Part shown: in pieces, positions 1 to 6,580 of the stretch
Numbering within the stretch: the first letter of the stretch is position 1
How the letters are laid out: every line of letters starts with the position of its first letter
Assembly: GCA_012800885.1 (NCBI GenBank)
Contig: JAAZIL010000059.1
Coordinates: 1-15,908 of the forward strand
Source of the DNA: Candidatus Dojkabacteria bacterium
GTDB taxonomy: Bacteria; Patescibacteriota; Dojkabacteria; SC72
DNA: 15,908 nt
Direction: 5' to 3'
Translations under genes and position numbers: made by a program
The notes under the pieces: model-generated
The model's input: the letters and a program-made list of their open reading frames with translations, nothing else
Database searches by the model: none
Told to the model about the DNA's origin: nothing

Positions 1-1
1 A

Positions 2-313
2 CTCAGTACTGATATACAGTATCAACAAAATTTATGTTTTTTTAAAAATGTCTCTGGAGGAATTCATATAGATTCTAATAGATACTCACTCTTTTTTGGT
101 GATACATATGCTACATCTACAGATATTGATATAAAAGACTTACCTAAGAATATAAATATAACGGGTGTTAATCTTACAAATAATAATGAAATATTCTTTA
201 CAGAAGGTAACTTTAAACCATCTTCATATGGTACACTTAATGTAACAGATGGAATTAATACATTTCAGATATATATAAATAAAGAGGGGTTGGTAGGATA
301 TGAGAAAAAATAA
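2..313 (+). CDS. GspH/FimT-like type IV pseudopilin, C-terminal part (cut by window edge)
   Basis: The reading frame is open from the window edge to a TAA at 311-313, giving about 103 residues without a start. The visible part is rich in beta-strand-like, Asn/Thr-rich sequence and ends with an alternation (NITGVNLTNNNEIFFTEG, then GTLNVTDG, then FQIYINKEGLV) that resembles the C-terminal beta-sheet of GspH/FimT minor pseudopilins. The N-terminal methylated helix must lie upstream, outside the window. It overlaps the next pilin gene by 14 bp, so the two are in one operon and probably translationally coupled. In known systems GspH/FimT proteins belong to the initiating tip complex of the pilus. 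The family call is inferred from pattern and neighbours only, because the diagnostic N-terminus is not visible. Confidence 0.65.
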   Translation, partial: LSTDIQYQQNLCFFKNVSGGIHIDSNRYSLFFGDTYATSTDIDIKDLPKNINITGVNLTNNNEIFFTEGNFKPSSYGTLNVTDGINTFQIYINKEGLVGYEKK

Positions 314-2267
314 GGGGAAAATAAAAGGTTTCAGTTTATCTGAGATACTACTAGCTATAGCACTATTTGCTATTATCTCTCTAATGGTTACTTTTATCGT
401 TATTGATTCCACAAAACTACTAGAGAACATATCAACAAGAAACAAAACATCAGAGATGATAGAAGAGATATACAACGCTCTCCTTATCCTTAAATCAGAG
501 TCTTGGTACAACGTAGCTAGATATACAGGAGAGGGAGAGAAACACTTTGAATACGATTCAGATACAAACAAATACTCTATTGAAGATGGAGAAAATACAA
601 AGAATGATATTACCTACTCTTTTACTGTAGAGGATGTAATGAGGGATAGTGAAAGAAACATAGTAGAGAGTGGAGGTAGTATAGATCCTCACACTAGGTT
701 AATTAATATTACTATGTCTTGGTATGACAGATTAGGAAGATTAAGAACAAGTAATCAGAAACTCTATCTTAATGATTGGAATACTCTCTCTGTAGCATAT
801 ACTACTAAAGAAGATTTCTTACCTGGTTCACACGATCAAACTATTGCAATAGACCTATCAGGAGGTGAGGTACGTTTACAGAGGAGATTCTACAGTGATT
901 GGTGCAGACCAGAGTTATCTTTAAACAAAGACCTTAGTGAATATGATATACCTGGTGCAGCAACACCAAGGTCTGTCTTTGCACAACTAGGGCATGCATA
1001 TTTAGGAACAAGAGGGGAGCCTCAGGGAGAGCCTTTTACTAAATTAAATATAGAGGGGGTAGACCCACCTGTTGTATCTGTAGAAGGAGTATTCTCTGGA
1101 TACAATGTTAATGATATCTTTATTGTTGATCATTATGCATTTCTAGCTACAACAGATAACAGCAAAGAGGTAGTAATACTTGATATCTCTTCCCATCCAT
1201 ATACAGAGATAGGATATTTCAATGCACCAGGTAATGATGATGCTTTAACTGTATTTGTTGATGGCAATGTGGGTTATGTAGGACAAGGTAAATATATTCG
1301 CTCATTTAATCTTAATCAGTACACAGGTTCTAGACCAGAGATAGGGTCTGTTAATGCTGTATCACTACTGTTTCAACTAGTTGGAGTGGTAAGCAAGATA
1401 AAGGTATTAGATGGATATCTCTACGCTGTTCTAGATTGGGATTGGTATGAACTTGCCATAGTAGATGTTAGAAACCCTGCTAAAATGAAGATTACATCAC
1501 AAACATCTGTAAACAATCAGCAGGTATACGATATGGAACTCTCTGAAGATGGTACAAGAGCATATTTCGGTACAAGTCACTCAAGCTCTGAGAAAGAGTT
1601 CTTTATTATGGATACCTCTCAAAAATCAGGTAAAAGACCTATTATAGCCTCCATAGACACACCTAATACAACAATAAAAGGAATCTCTATTGTACAGGAA
1701 GGAAACAGAAAATTTGCAATCATAGTAGGAATTGGAGGACAAGAGTATCAAATATGGAATATTACTAATGAGAAAACACCTACTAAGTGTGGAGGTATGG
1801 AGATTAATAGTGGAGTATACGACATTGATACAATTAGAGATAGCTATACAAATGCTTTCTCATATATTGTTACAGGAGATCATGACAAAGAATTTAAAAT
1901 AATTAGAGGAGGCCCTGGAGGGGGAGGAGAAGATGGATATGCATACTATGATGAAGGAACATACCTATCCCAACCATTTGATTCTACCTCTAATACTGCA
2001 GAGTACTACATCTTAGAGATAAAGACAGAGATACCACCAGAGACCTCTATTGAGATACAGGTAAGAGCAAGTAACAATTCAAACATGTCTGGTGCTACCT
2101 GGGTAGGTCCAGATGGAACATCTTCTACTCATTTCAGCACATCAGGAATATATGATTTACCCTCTGGTCTTAAAGGAAGATATTTCCAATACAAAGTATT
2201 CTTTATCTCAAATGATATAGAAGAGTCTGCTTTACTTGAAGAGATAATAATTAATTATGACAAATAG
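300..2267 (+). CDS. Giant type IV pseudopilin with LVIVD-type beta-propeller and C-terminal beta-sandwich
   Basis: The 655-residue protein starts with a type III prepilin signal: a short basic leader (residues 1-10), a cleavage site Gly10/Phe11, Glu at mature position +5 (Glu15), then a hydrophobic helix to about residue 37. Residues about 38-170 look like a GspJ/PilW-type pilin body, ending in an SWYDRLGR...LNDW pattern. Residues about 200-535 hold repeated blades in which a YxFLAT-type strand is followed by a VVILDIS- or LAIVDVRNP-type strand, typical of LVIVD beta-propeller repeats; I count about six. A Gly-rich linker (about 537-544) leads to a beta-rich domain (about 548-655) ending in a YFQYKVFF strand, like surface beta-sandwich domains. 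Ordinary pseudopilins have 150-250 residues. The ATG overlaps the upstream gene by 14 bp and the stop overlaps the next start by 11 bp. It is probably a pilus-tip adhesin or ligand-binding subunit (inference). Confidence 0.85.
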   Translation: MRKNKGKIKGFSLSEILLAIALFAIISLMVTFIVIDSTKLLENISTRNKTSEMIEEIYNALLILKSESWYNVARYTGEGEKHFEYDSDTNKYSIEDGENTKNDITYSFTVEDVMRDSERNIVESGGSIDPHTRLINITMSWYDRLGRLRTSNQKLYLNDWNTLSVAYTTKEDFLPGSHDQTIAIDLSGGEVRLQRRFYSDWCRPELSLNKDLSEYDIPGAATPRSVFAQLGHAYLGTRGEPQGEPFTKLNIEGVDPPVVSVEGVFSGYNVNDIFIVDHYAFLATTDNSKEVVILDISSHPYTEIGYFNAPGNDDALTVFVDGNVGYVGQGKYIRSFNLNQYTGSRPEIGSVNAVSLLFQLVGVVSKIKVLDGYLYAVLDWDWYELAIVDVRNPAKMKITSQTSVNNQQVYDMELSEDGTRAYFGTSHSSSEKEFFIMDTSQKSGKRPIIASIDTPNTTIKGISIVQEGNRKFAIIVGIGGQEYQIWNITNEKTPTKCGGMEINSGVYDIDTIRDSYTNAFSYIVTGDHDKEFKIIRGGPGGGGEDGYAYYDEGTYLSQPFDSTSNTAEYYILEIKTEIPPETSIEIQVRASNNSNMSGATWVGPDGTSSTHFSTSGIYDLPSGLKGRYFQYKVFFISNDIEESALLEEIIINYDK

Positions 2268-2730
2268 GTTAAAAGGAGTTACATTAGTAGAAACACTACT
2301 ATACATAGGCCTCTTCTCAGTAATGATGCTTGTTCTTCTTAACTTTATGCTCTCTACACAAGAAGCAATGTCTAGAACAAATATAAGAGGAGAGTTAGAT
2401 AACTCTTTACAATTTGTTGCTAGACATATAAATGACTCATTTGAAAAAGCACAATCCCTTGATCAAGAGAATACTACTTTTGATACAGATGATGGAGAGA
2501 TACAGCTAACTTTCCAAGAAGGAGATAAAACTTACACCCTATCCAACAACAACCTACTCTTTGACGGTACCCCAATACACTCTTCAAAATACTCTGTATC
2601 TAAATTTAATATTGAACCGGTATACAAAGGAGAGAGTATTTTAATAGGAGTGAGAGTAAATATTACTATGCATTCTAAAAAAGAACCTTCTTTTACACAA
2701 GATCTTAATCTGTTAATAAGTCTTAAATGA
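2257..2730 (+). CDS. Type IV minor pseudopilin (prepilin N-terminal motif)
   Basis: This 157-residue protein has a short basic leader ending LKG and a predicted prepilin peptidase site Gly7/Val8. Mature residues VTLVE place Glu at +5 (Glu12), and a hydrophobic helix follows to about residue 31. The rest is a small polar, beta-rich domain without recognisable family motifs. The length and the VTLVETLLYIGLF start match the minor pseudopilins (GspI/GspJ/PilV/PilW-like) that assemble in the inner membrane and prime pilus growth. Its ATG lies inside the 3' end of the giant pseudopilin gene (11-bp overlap) and its TGA overlaps the next start (ATGA, 4 bp), so translation is probably coupled. The exact subfamily is not assignable by eye. 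Confidence 0.85.
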   Translation: MTNRLKGVTLVETLLYIGLFSVMMLVLLNFMLSTQEAMSRTNIRGELDNSLQFVARHINDSFEKAQSLDQENTTFDTDDGEIQLTFQEGDKTYTLSNNNLLFDGTPIHSSKYSVSKFNIEPVYKGESILIGVRVNITMHSKKEPSFTQDLNLLISLK

Positions 2731-3101
2731 GAGGATATATAGCATTAACAACGGTAATAATACTCATACCCCTACTCTTACTAACAGGGATAGATTCCCT
2801 CTACAACAATATTAGCTTCTTAGTTGTAGGTAAGATGAACTATGATTATCAATCTCTAGAAACTAATTCACAGAGCTGTTTAGAAGAAATTATATACAGA
2901 ATAAAACGTGCTAGAACCTTTACAGGAGTAATTAAATTAGAAGAAGATGAATGGGAGTGTAATACTACTGTTACAGATAAAGAAGGAGAGGATGGAGTAA
3001 AGATAATAGATATGTTAGCAACAGATAATAACGGTATCACTATCCATCATAGAAAAGAATTAAATATTAATACAGACCCTTTTGAACTTAGAAACATTTA
3101 A
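2727..3101 (+). CDS. PilX-like pilus assembly membrane protein, lacks Glu5
   Basis: The 124-residue protein has one N-terminal hydrophobic helix (about residues 4-20) directly after MRG. It resembles a pilin helix, but the position equivalent to +5 is Thr8, not Glu. A Cys in a SQSCLEEIIYRI context (Cys51) and a second Cys (Cys78) resemble the PilX-like proteins in other type IV pilus operons, where a conserved N-terminal Cys region precedes a short beta domain. The two Cys residues could form a disulfide outside the membrane. The start overlaps the upstream stop as ATGA, and the 3' end overlaps the peptidase frame by 20 bp. Function is inferred from context; it may be a minor pilus component or assembly factor. 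Whether it is cleaved by the prepilin peptidase is unclear. Confidence 0.65.
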   Translation: MRGYIALTTVIILIPLLLLTGIDSLYNNISFLVVGKMNYDYQSLETNSQSCLEEIIYRIKRARTFTGVIKLEEDEWECNTTVTDKEGEDGVKIIDMLATDNNGITIHHRKELNINTDPFELRNI

Positions 3102-3684
3102 AAAAAAGTGTGGTACCCAAGAGAGAGTTTTTATTGTATTCCTTACTCTCTCTCTTCTTTTACTAACATTTAAAACCTTCTACTTTAATACCTTTAATAC
3201 ATACCTTCTCTTAATCTACTCTCTTCTTACAGCTCTCTTCTGTATATTAATATTTCTTGCTTACTATGATTTTAAAAAGATGGAGGTACATAACAGTACT
3301 TCTATGTTACTAATGCTTTTCTTAATTATCATTAATTTACTTCTTTTTCTTCTACTAAAAGATAGAGAGAGTATATTGTTAATTAATAATTGGGAGTACA
3401 ATCCTTACAAAAATATATTAGGAGGGATATTTCTAGGTAGTTTGTTTCAATTAATTGTACTAATTACAAAAGAGAAAGGATTAGGACAAGGTGATGTAAG
3501 AATAGCAATAATAACGGGGTTAATAACAGGGTTAAACAGTATAATAGTTTGGGGATATATCTCTGTATTTAGTGCATTAGCATATGGATTAATACTTAGT
3601 AGAAAGAAGAAGAGGTTTAAGGGTTTAAAAATACCTTTTCTACCTTTTATGATACTGGGAATAATTGCTTTAATTCTTTTTTAA
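3082..3684 (+). CDS. pilD: Prepilin peptidase (A24 family, peptidase domain only)
   Basis: The protein is a 200-residue polytopic membrane protein with about six hydrophobic segments. Both catalytic aspartates of the A24 aspartic peptidases are visible: Asp63 in YYDFKKMEVHN, the cytosolic end of a membrane helix, and Asp138 in the GxGD motif GLGQGD (Gly135-Asp138). It would cleave the leaders of the pseudopilins encoded just upstream. The N-terminal Cys-rich methyltransferase domain of full PilD (about 260-290 residues) is absent, so it should cleave but may not N-methylate. The first usable start is TTG at 3082, inside the upstream gene (20-bp overlap). No ATG or GTG in frame gives a complete N-terminal helix, and no Shine-Dalgarno sequence is seen. 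It is the last gene of the pilus operon and converges on tmRNA. Confidence 0.88.
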   Translation: MNLETFKKKCGTQERVFIVFLTLSLLLLTFKTFYFNTFNTYLLLIYSLLTALFCILIFLAYYDFKKMEVHNSTSMLLMLFLIIINLLLFLLLKDRESILLINNWEYNPYKNILGGIFLGSLFQLIVLITKEKGLGQGDVRIAIITGLITGLNSIIVWGYISVFSALAYGLILSRKKKRFKGLKIPFLPFMILGIIALILF

Positions 3685-3712
3685 AAAGATACGGTCTAAT
3701 TACTATTTCTAC

Positions 3713-4125
3713 TGGTGGAGACGGTGGGATTTGAACCCACGTCCAAAAGCTAAGTATAGTGCCATGTACAAACATATTTAGATTTATATAGTAAGACTAA
3801 TCTAAAAAATCTAACAAAAAGATTAATCTACTCAGTATTAATATTCACTATGGATCCTTTACTGAGGAAAGAAACATAGTATACCCTAGTAACGACTGTC
3901 TATACCCCCTAACTAGGGATAAGGAATGTAGACACTGGTCAAAACTAATTGACCAAACTTATGCATAATGATAAGCATAAAGAGGTGTAGCGAATACAGC
4001 TCTTAGCTTATCTGCAAAAGCGTTTAGTTTGTTTTCTACACTTATCTGTGTTTAAGTTTTACGTACTTAAAAACGATTTGTGACAAACTATACCTAATAA
4101 CTCCTGTCGAAAGCCTTACGTCCCC
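3713..4125 (-). ncRNA. ssrA: tmRNA (transfer-messenger RNA)
   Basis: On the minus strand the RNA begins GGGGACGUAAGGCUUUCGACAG and ends with a T arm (GTGGG, TTCAAAT, CCCAC), the acceptor strand CGTCTCC, discriminator A and an encoded CCA (3713-3715). GGGGACG pairs with CGTCTCC with a single G-U pair. The 413-nt length is usual for one-piece tmRNA. The tag frame runs from a GAA at 4036-4034 (or the preceding GTA) to the TAA at 3961-3959. It encodes 25 residues that start ENKLNAFADK and end AYHYA. The stop lies in the hairpin TTATGC...GCATAA, as expected for helix 5. The RNA rescues stalled ribosomes with SmpB and marks the nascent chain for proteolysis. Its 3' end converges on the prepilin peptidase gene with 28 bp between them. 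Confidence 0.97.
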
Positions 4126-4146
4126 ATATTGCTAAAGAACTACCTC

Positions 4147-4175
4147 ATTATACCATTATTTAGGACATTCTTTAA
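4147..4175 (-). promoter_or_regulatory. Probable ssrA promoter
   Basis: A perfect -10 box TATAAT lies at 4152-4147 on the minus strand, 21 nt upstream of the mature tmRNA 5' end. A weak -35 candidate TTAAAG (3 of 6 matches) lies 17 nt further upstream at 4175-4170. Transcription from here would leave a short 5' leader to be removed by RNase P. The -10 is convincing; the -35 is not. Confidence 0.5.
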
Positions 4176-4324
4176 TAATAGGTGCTGTATTCCTACTACT
4201 CTTTTTCTAAATAGCCCTTGAGTCTTTAACTAAGACTCTGTCAAGAGGCTCTAAACTCTCCCTAAATAGCCTTGTATATGTTAATGGGTATATTTACTCC
4301 TCTTTAGTCTAATGAGAGCTGTAA
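4176..4324. other. Spacer between ssrA promoter and methyltransferase with compound hairpin and direct repeat
   Basis: No gene is seen here. The stretch holds a 7-bp hairpin, GAGTCTT/AAGACTC at 4220-4238, which extends with a bulge through AGCCcTTG/CAAGAGGCT (4212-4250). The motif CTAAATAGCC(C)TTG occurs twice in direct orientation, at 4207-4220 and 4262-4274. No U-tract follows the hairpin on either strand, so it is not a canonical terminator. It lies in the 3' untranslated region of the methyltransferase and may stabilise or end that transcript (inference). Confidence 0.4.
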
Positions 4325-5065
4325 CTACCTTCTAAACTCTAAGGAATCTTTACTTGCTTCCCATAAACTTATACCTGATGCTATAGATAAGTTAAGAGAA
4401 TCTATATCTTTAGAGTGAGGAATGTATACACTCTCTCCTAATTCTAAATATCTATCATCTAAACCTCTTGATTCATTGCCTTGTATTATTGTAAAAGGTT
4501 TTTTAAACACAGTATCTAAAATATTACTCTCTCCTTTTAACATAAAAGGGTAGAGATTATGATTAGGAAACTGTTTAATGTAATCATCTATTGTTCCATA
4601 GTGCATAAAGTTAATACTAAATAGGCCTCCCATTGTTGCTCTTACAACCATAGGATCAAAGATATCTACAGATGGATTGATAATACCCAAATTTTTAAAA
4701 TTGAATCCTAACATTGTCCTTATTACAGTTCCTAAATTACCTTTGTTTGTAGGATTTACTAATACCAAATGATTCTCATCACTATCTAATACTGTGTCAT
4801 ATTTTTTAAAAACTGCTACAACATAGGTATTCTCTTTTACTGCTATTTTATCTATTAGTTTACTGTTTATCTCTGTTTTAATCTTTTTCTGTTGAGCAAG
4901 TTCTAAAATCTCTTTAGTAGCTGAACTCTCTAAACCTTCTTGTTTAAAGAGTATTAGAAGAATCTTATCAGAGTGCTTTTTAAGAATCTCTAATACAGGA
5001 TAGGAACCAAAAGCATAAGAATAGCTATATTTTTTCTGATATTTTTTAATCTTTGGAAGAAACAT
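4325..5065 (-). CDS. SpoU/TrmH-family (SPOUT) RNA 2'-O-methyltransferase
   Basis: The three signature motifs of SpoU methyltransferases are present in order. Motif 1 is NPTNKGNLGTVIRT (residues 104-117) with the conserved Asn and Arg116. Motif 2 is IIQGNESRGL (193-202) with Glu198. Motif 3 is YIPHSKDIDSLNLSIA (214-229) with the SLN triplet. These build the trefoil-knot AdoMet site. The preceding 100 residues match the small RNA-binding domain of RlmB/TsnR-like enzymes. The 246-residue length is normal. It should 2'-O-methylate a ribose in rRNA or tRNA in the cytosol; the target nucleotide cannot be told. The ATG has no clear Shine-Dalgarno sequence. A TATAAT at 5096-5091 would give a leader of only about 20 nt. 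Confidence 0.92.
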   Translation of the reverse strand: MFLPKIKKYQKKYSYSYAFGSYPVLEILKKHSDKILLILFKQEGLESSATKEILELAQQKKIKTEINSKLIDKIAVKENTYVVAVFKKYDTVLDSDENHLVLVNPTNKGNLGTVIRTMLGFNFKNLGIINPSVDIFDPMVVRATMGGLFSINFMHYGTIDDYIKQFPNHNLYPFMLKGESNILDTVFKKPFTIIQGNESRGLDDRYLELGESVYIPHSKDIDSLNLSIASGISLWEASKDSLEFRR

Positions 5066-5210
5066 AGTAAAAAGATAAAGTTATCCCTTTATTATACATC
5101 TCATTAGAAGATATTTCATTTAGTGTCATAATTTTTACCTGATAGTATTGTAAGTGGTTTAATATAGTAATTCAAAGGTAAGAAAGTCTTTTGTAATAAC
5201 CTTTCTATGG

Positions 5211-5241
5211 TTATCCACACATCCTTGTGTTTTGTGGAAAA
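5211..5241. promoter_or_regulatory. Inverted pair of DnaA boxes outside oriC
   Basis: A perfect consensus DnaA box TTATCCACA lies at 5211-5219. A second, inverted box TGTGGAAAA (complement TTTTCCACA, one mismatch) lies at 5233-5241, 13 bp away. They sit between the methyltransferase start and the 3' end of tRNA-Ser(CGA), about 3 kb from the main origin. They may titrate DnaA or control nearby transcription (inference). Confidence 0.5.
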
Positions 5242-5259
5242 TCTTCTTTTAAATGGAAA

Positions 5260-5348
5260 CGGAGAGGGTGGGATTCGAACCCACGGTTAGAAAGAAGTCT
5301 AACAGTACATTTCGAGTGTACCCTATTCAACCACTCTAGCACCTCTCC
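5260..5348 (-). tRNA. tRNA-Ser(CGA)
   Basis: The minus strand folds as a class II tRNA. The acceptor GGAGAGG/CCTCTCC is perfect, with discriminator G at 5260 (the serine identity base). The anticodon stem GTACA/TGTAC encloses loop CTCGAAA with anticodon CGA (5314-5312). The variable arm is about 19 nt, with stem GTTAGA/TCTAAC. The T arm is GTGGG-TTCGAAT-CCCAC. CCA is not encoded (TTT follows). It reads UCG. A TATAAT at 5360-5355 implies transcription starting almost at the mature 5' end. Confidence 0.95.
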
Positions 5349-5354
5349 ATATGT

Positions 5355-5360
5355 ATTATA
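5355..5360 (-). promoter_or_regulatory. -10 box of tRNA-Ser(CGA)
   Basis: The perfect hexamer TATAAT ends 6 nt before the first base of the tRNA. Transcription would therefore begin at or very near G1, leaving little or no 5' leader. I see no good -35 hexamer at 16-18 nt spacing. Confidence 0.45.
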
Positions 5361-5434
5361 TAAAGAATAGCTCTAAAAAACTATCTATCTAGAAGGTATT
5401 CCTTTTAATAAGTAGTATTTTGAAGTTTGAAAAC

Positions 5435-5451
5435 AAGAGACTATATCTCTT
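5435..5451 (-). terminator. Weak terminator-like hairpin over the stop codon of the PH-like membrane protein gene
   Basis: On the minus strand AAGAGA, loop TATAG (which contains the stop codon) and TCTCTT form a 6-bp AT-rich stem, followed by GTTTTC. It could end the two-gene membrane operon upstream of tRNA-Ser(CGA). The stem is weak and the T-tract short, so this is tentative. Confidence 0.25.
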
Positions 5452-6127
5452 CAAATGGAATATATTGTCCATAACTTAGTAACTCTATTTTACTCTGCTT
5501 TCTAATATCCCTATAGAGTACTCTCTCTTGCAATAGTATAAAGATGGCATCTTTATCTGCTTCATCCAGTAGTAGTAATAATGCTCTTGGGTATCTTAAT
5601 TTTGTTTCTAGTATTAGAATATATTGACCATTCTTTATTGAAAACCAGAAACTCTCTAACATAAACCACTCATACACTCTCCCTGCTGTATCTACCCCTC
5701 TCTTTGTAATTTTATGCTTAACTATAGAGGGCTTGTTTGTACCTGCTACGTAGATAAAGAATAGTAATGATATTATTGCAGCCATCAGATAGTACTGTTC
5801 AAGTATCGCTAAATACAATACAAAAAGAAGAGTAATTGCAAGAATAATCCAAAACATCTTTGAATCAAAACTAATTCCGTATCTCTCTGGAGCTTCCCAT
5901 TCAAACAGTTTAATGTTTTGTACTACCTTCTCAGTAGGTATATCACTCTCTTCTAATTGAACCTCTTTTTGAACTATCTTTTTTCTTCTTTTAGCCTTCT
6001 GCTCTTTAATAGCCTCTCTCTTAAGTTTCTGAATCTGTTCTTCTCTCTCTCTGAGTTTTGTTTCTCCTGATATGATCTCTAGAATATCTGAAAATTCTCT
6101 ACCAATTTTTTTCTTAGCAGTAGCCAT
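5441..6127 (-). CDS. Membrane protein with N-terminal coiled coil, two helices and a PH-like C-terminal domain
   Basis: This 228-residue protein has a highly charged, probably coiled-coil N-terminus (about 22-70, rich in Lys/Glu/Arg). Two closely spaced membrane helices follow (about 91-109 and 112-128), then a cytosolic C-terminal domain. That domain has the pattern KPSIVKHKITKRGV...YEWFMLESFWF...ILILETK and a helix near the end (about 190-209). The layout matches a conserved family of two-helix proteins with a PH-like tail seen often in Patescibacteria; the reference family is from memory and unconfirmed. No enzyme motif is visible, and the role is unknown. It is 7 bp downstream of the four-helix protein gene, so the pair forms an operon. 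No Shine-Dalgarno sequence precedes the ATG. Confidence 0.7.
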   Translation of the reverse strand: MATAKKKIGREFSDILEIISGETKLREREEQIQKLKREAIKEQKAKRRKKIVQKEVQLEESDIPTEKVVQNIKLFEWEAPERYGISFDSKMFWIILAITLLFVLYLAILEQYYLMAAIISLLFFIYVAGTNKPSIVKHKITKRGVDTAGRVYEWFMLESFWFSIKNGQYILILETKLRYPRALLLLLDEADKDAIFILLQERVLYRDIRKQSKIELLSYGQYIPFEEI

Positions 6128-6134
6128 ATGATAA

Positions 6135-6533
6135 TCATATAATGAAAGACGTTATGATAGCAACAAGGAGAAGCGCAAAACCCCAATAGATATCTAATAT
6201 ATGGAAGAAGTTAAGTAGAACAACGATGAGTAATCCAACTGTTACTACTATACCCCACCTAATTGAGACTATTTTTAATTCTCTACTATCTTCTTTTTTA
6301 AAAATAATACACATTACTAGATAGAAGATTAGTGACAGGAAAGATGAAAGAGAAATAAAAACCAATGAACTAAATACAGAGATATTAAGCCAGTTATATC
6401 TACTGTTATTGATGATAGGTAGGAAGTTTCGGGTTGATAGTAAGTACAACAAAATGGTAACAGATATTGTTAGTAGTAACAGAAGAGAGAAGAAGAATTT
6501 AAGATTTATAATTTTATAGGATTTTGACTCCAC
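6135..6533 (-). CDS. Small four-helix membrane protein of unknown function
   Basis: I do not recognise this 132-residue protein. It has four hydrophobic segments, at about residues 11-31, 49-76 (with a Ser-rich face), 92-109 and 115-132, with short polar loops such as FKKEDSRELK. The last helix runs to the C-terminus. The start is GTG at 6533, since no ATG in frame precedes the first helix. It is the first gene of a pair with the PH-like membrane protein (7-bp gap) and is divergent from the response regulator. Partnership with that neighbour in one membrane complex is an inference from operon structure. There are no catalytic motifs and no signal peptidase site. Confidence 0.6.
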   Translation of the reverse strand: MESKSYKIINLKFFFSLLLLLTISVTILLYLLSTRNFLPIINNSRYNWLNISVFSSLVFISLSSFLSLIFYLVMCIIFKKEDSRELKIVSIRWGIVVTVGLLIVVLLNFFHILDIYWGFALLLVAIITSFII

Positions 6534-6580
6534 TAGATTAATGCCTATTCTTTAAAATTAATTTATTATTCCTGTAATAG

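Noticed and set aside
224..571. Antisense open frame opposite the start of the giant pseudopilin
   Set aside because: It lies opposite two real pilin genes, has low-complexity Ser/Ile-rich sequence, and shows no family signature.
2728..2730. Reading UGA as Gly (code 25), as in some Patescibacteria
   Set aside because: UGA ends genes at proper lengths here (2730, 11087), and no conserved Gly position in the recognised proteins is encoded by UGA.
5075..5094. Hairpin ATAAAG/CTTTAT followed by CTTTTT just before the methyltransferase start
   Set aside because: The stem is all AT but for one pair, so a functional terminator or attenuator is not supported.
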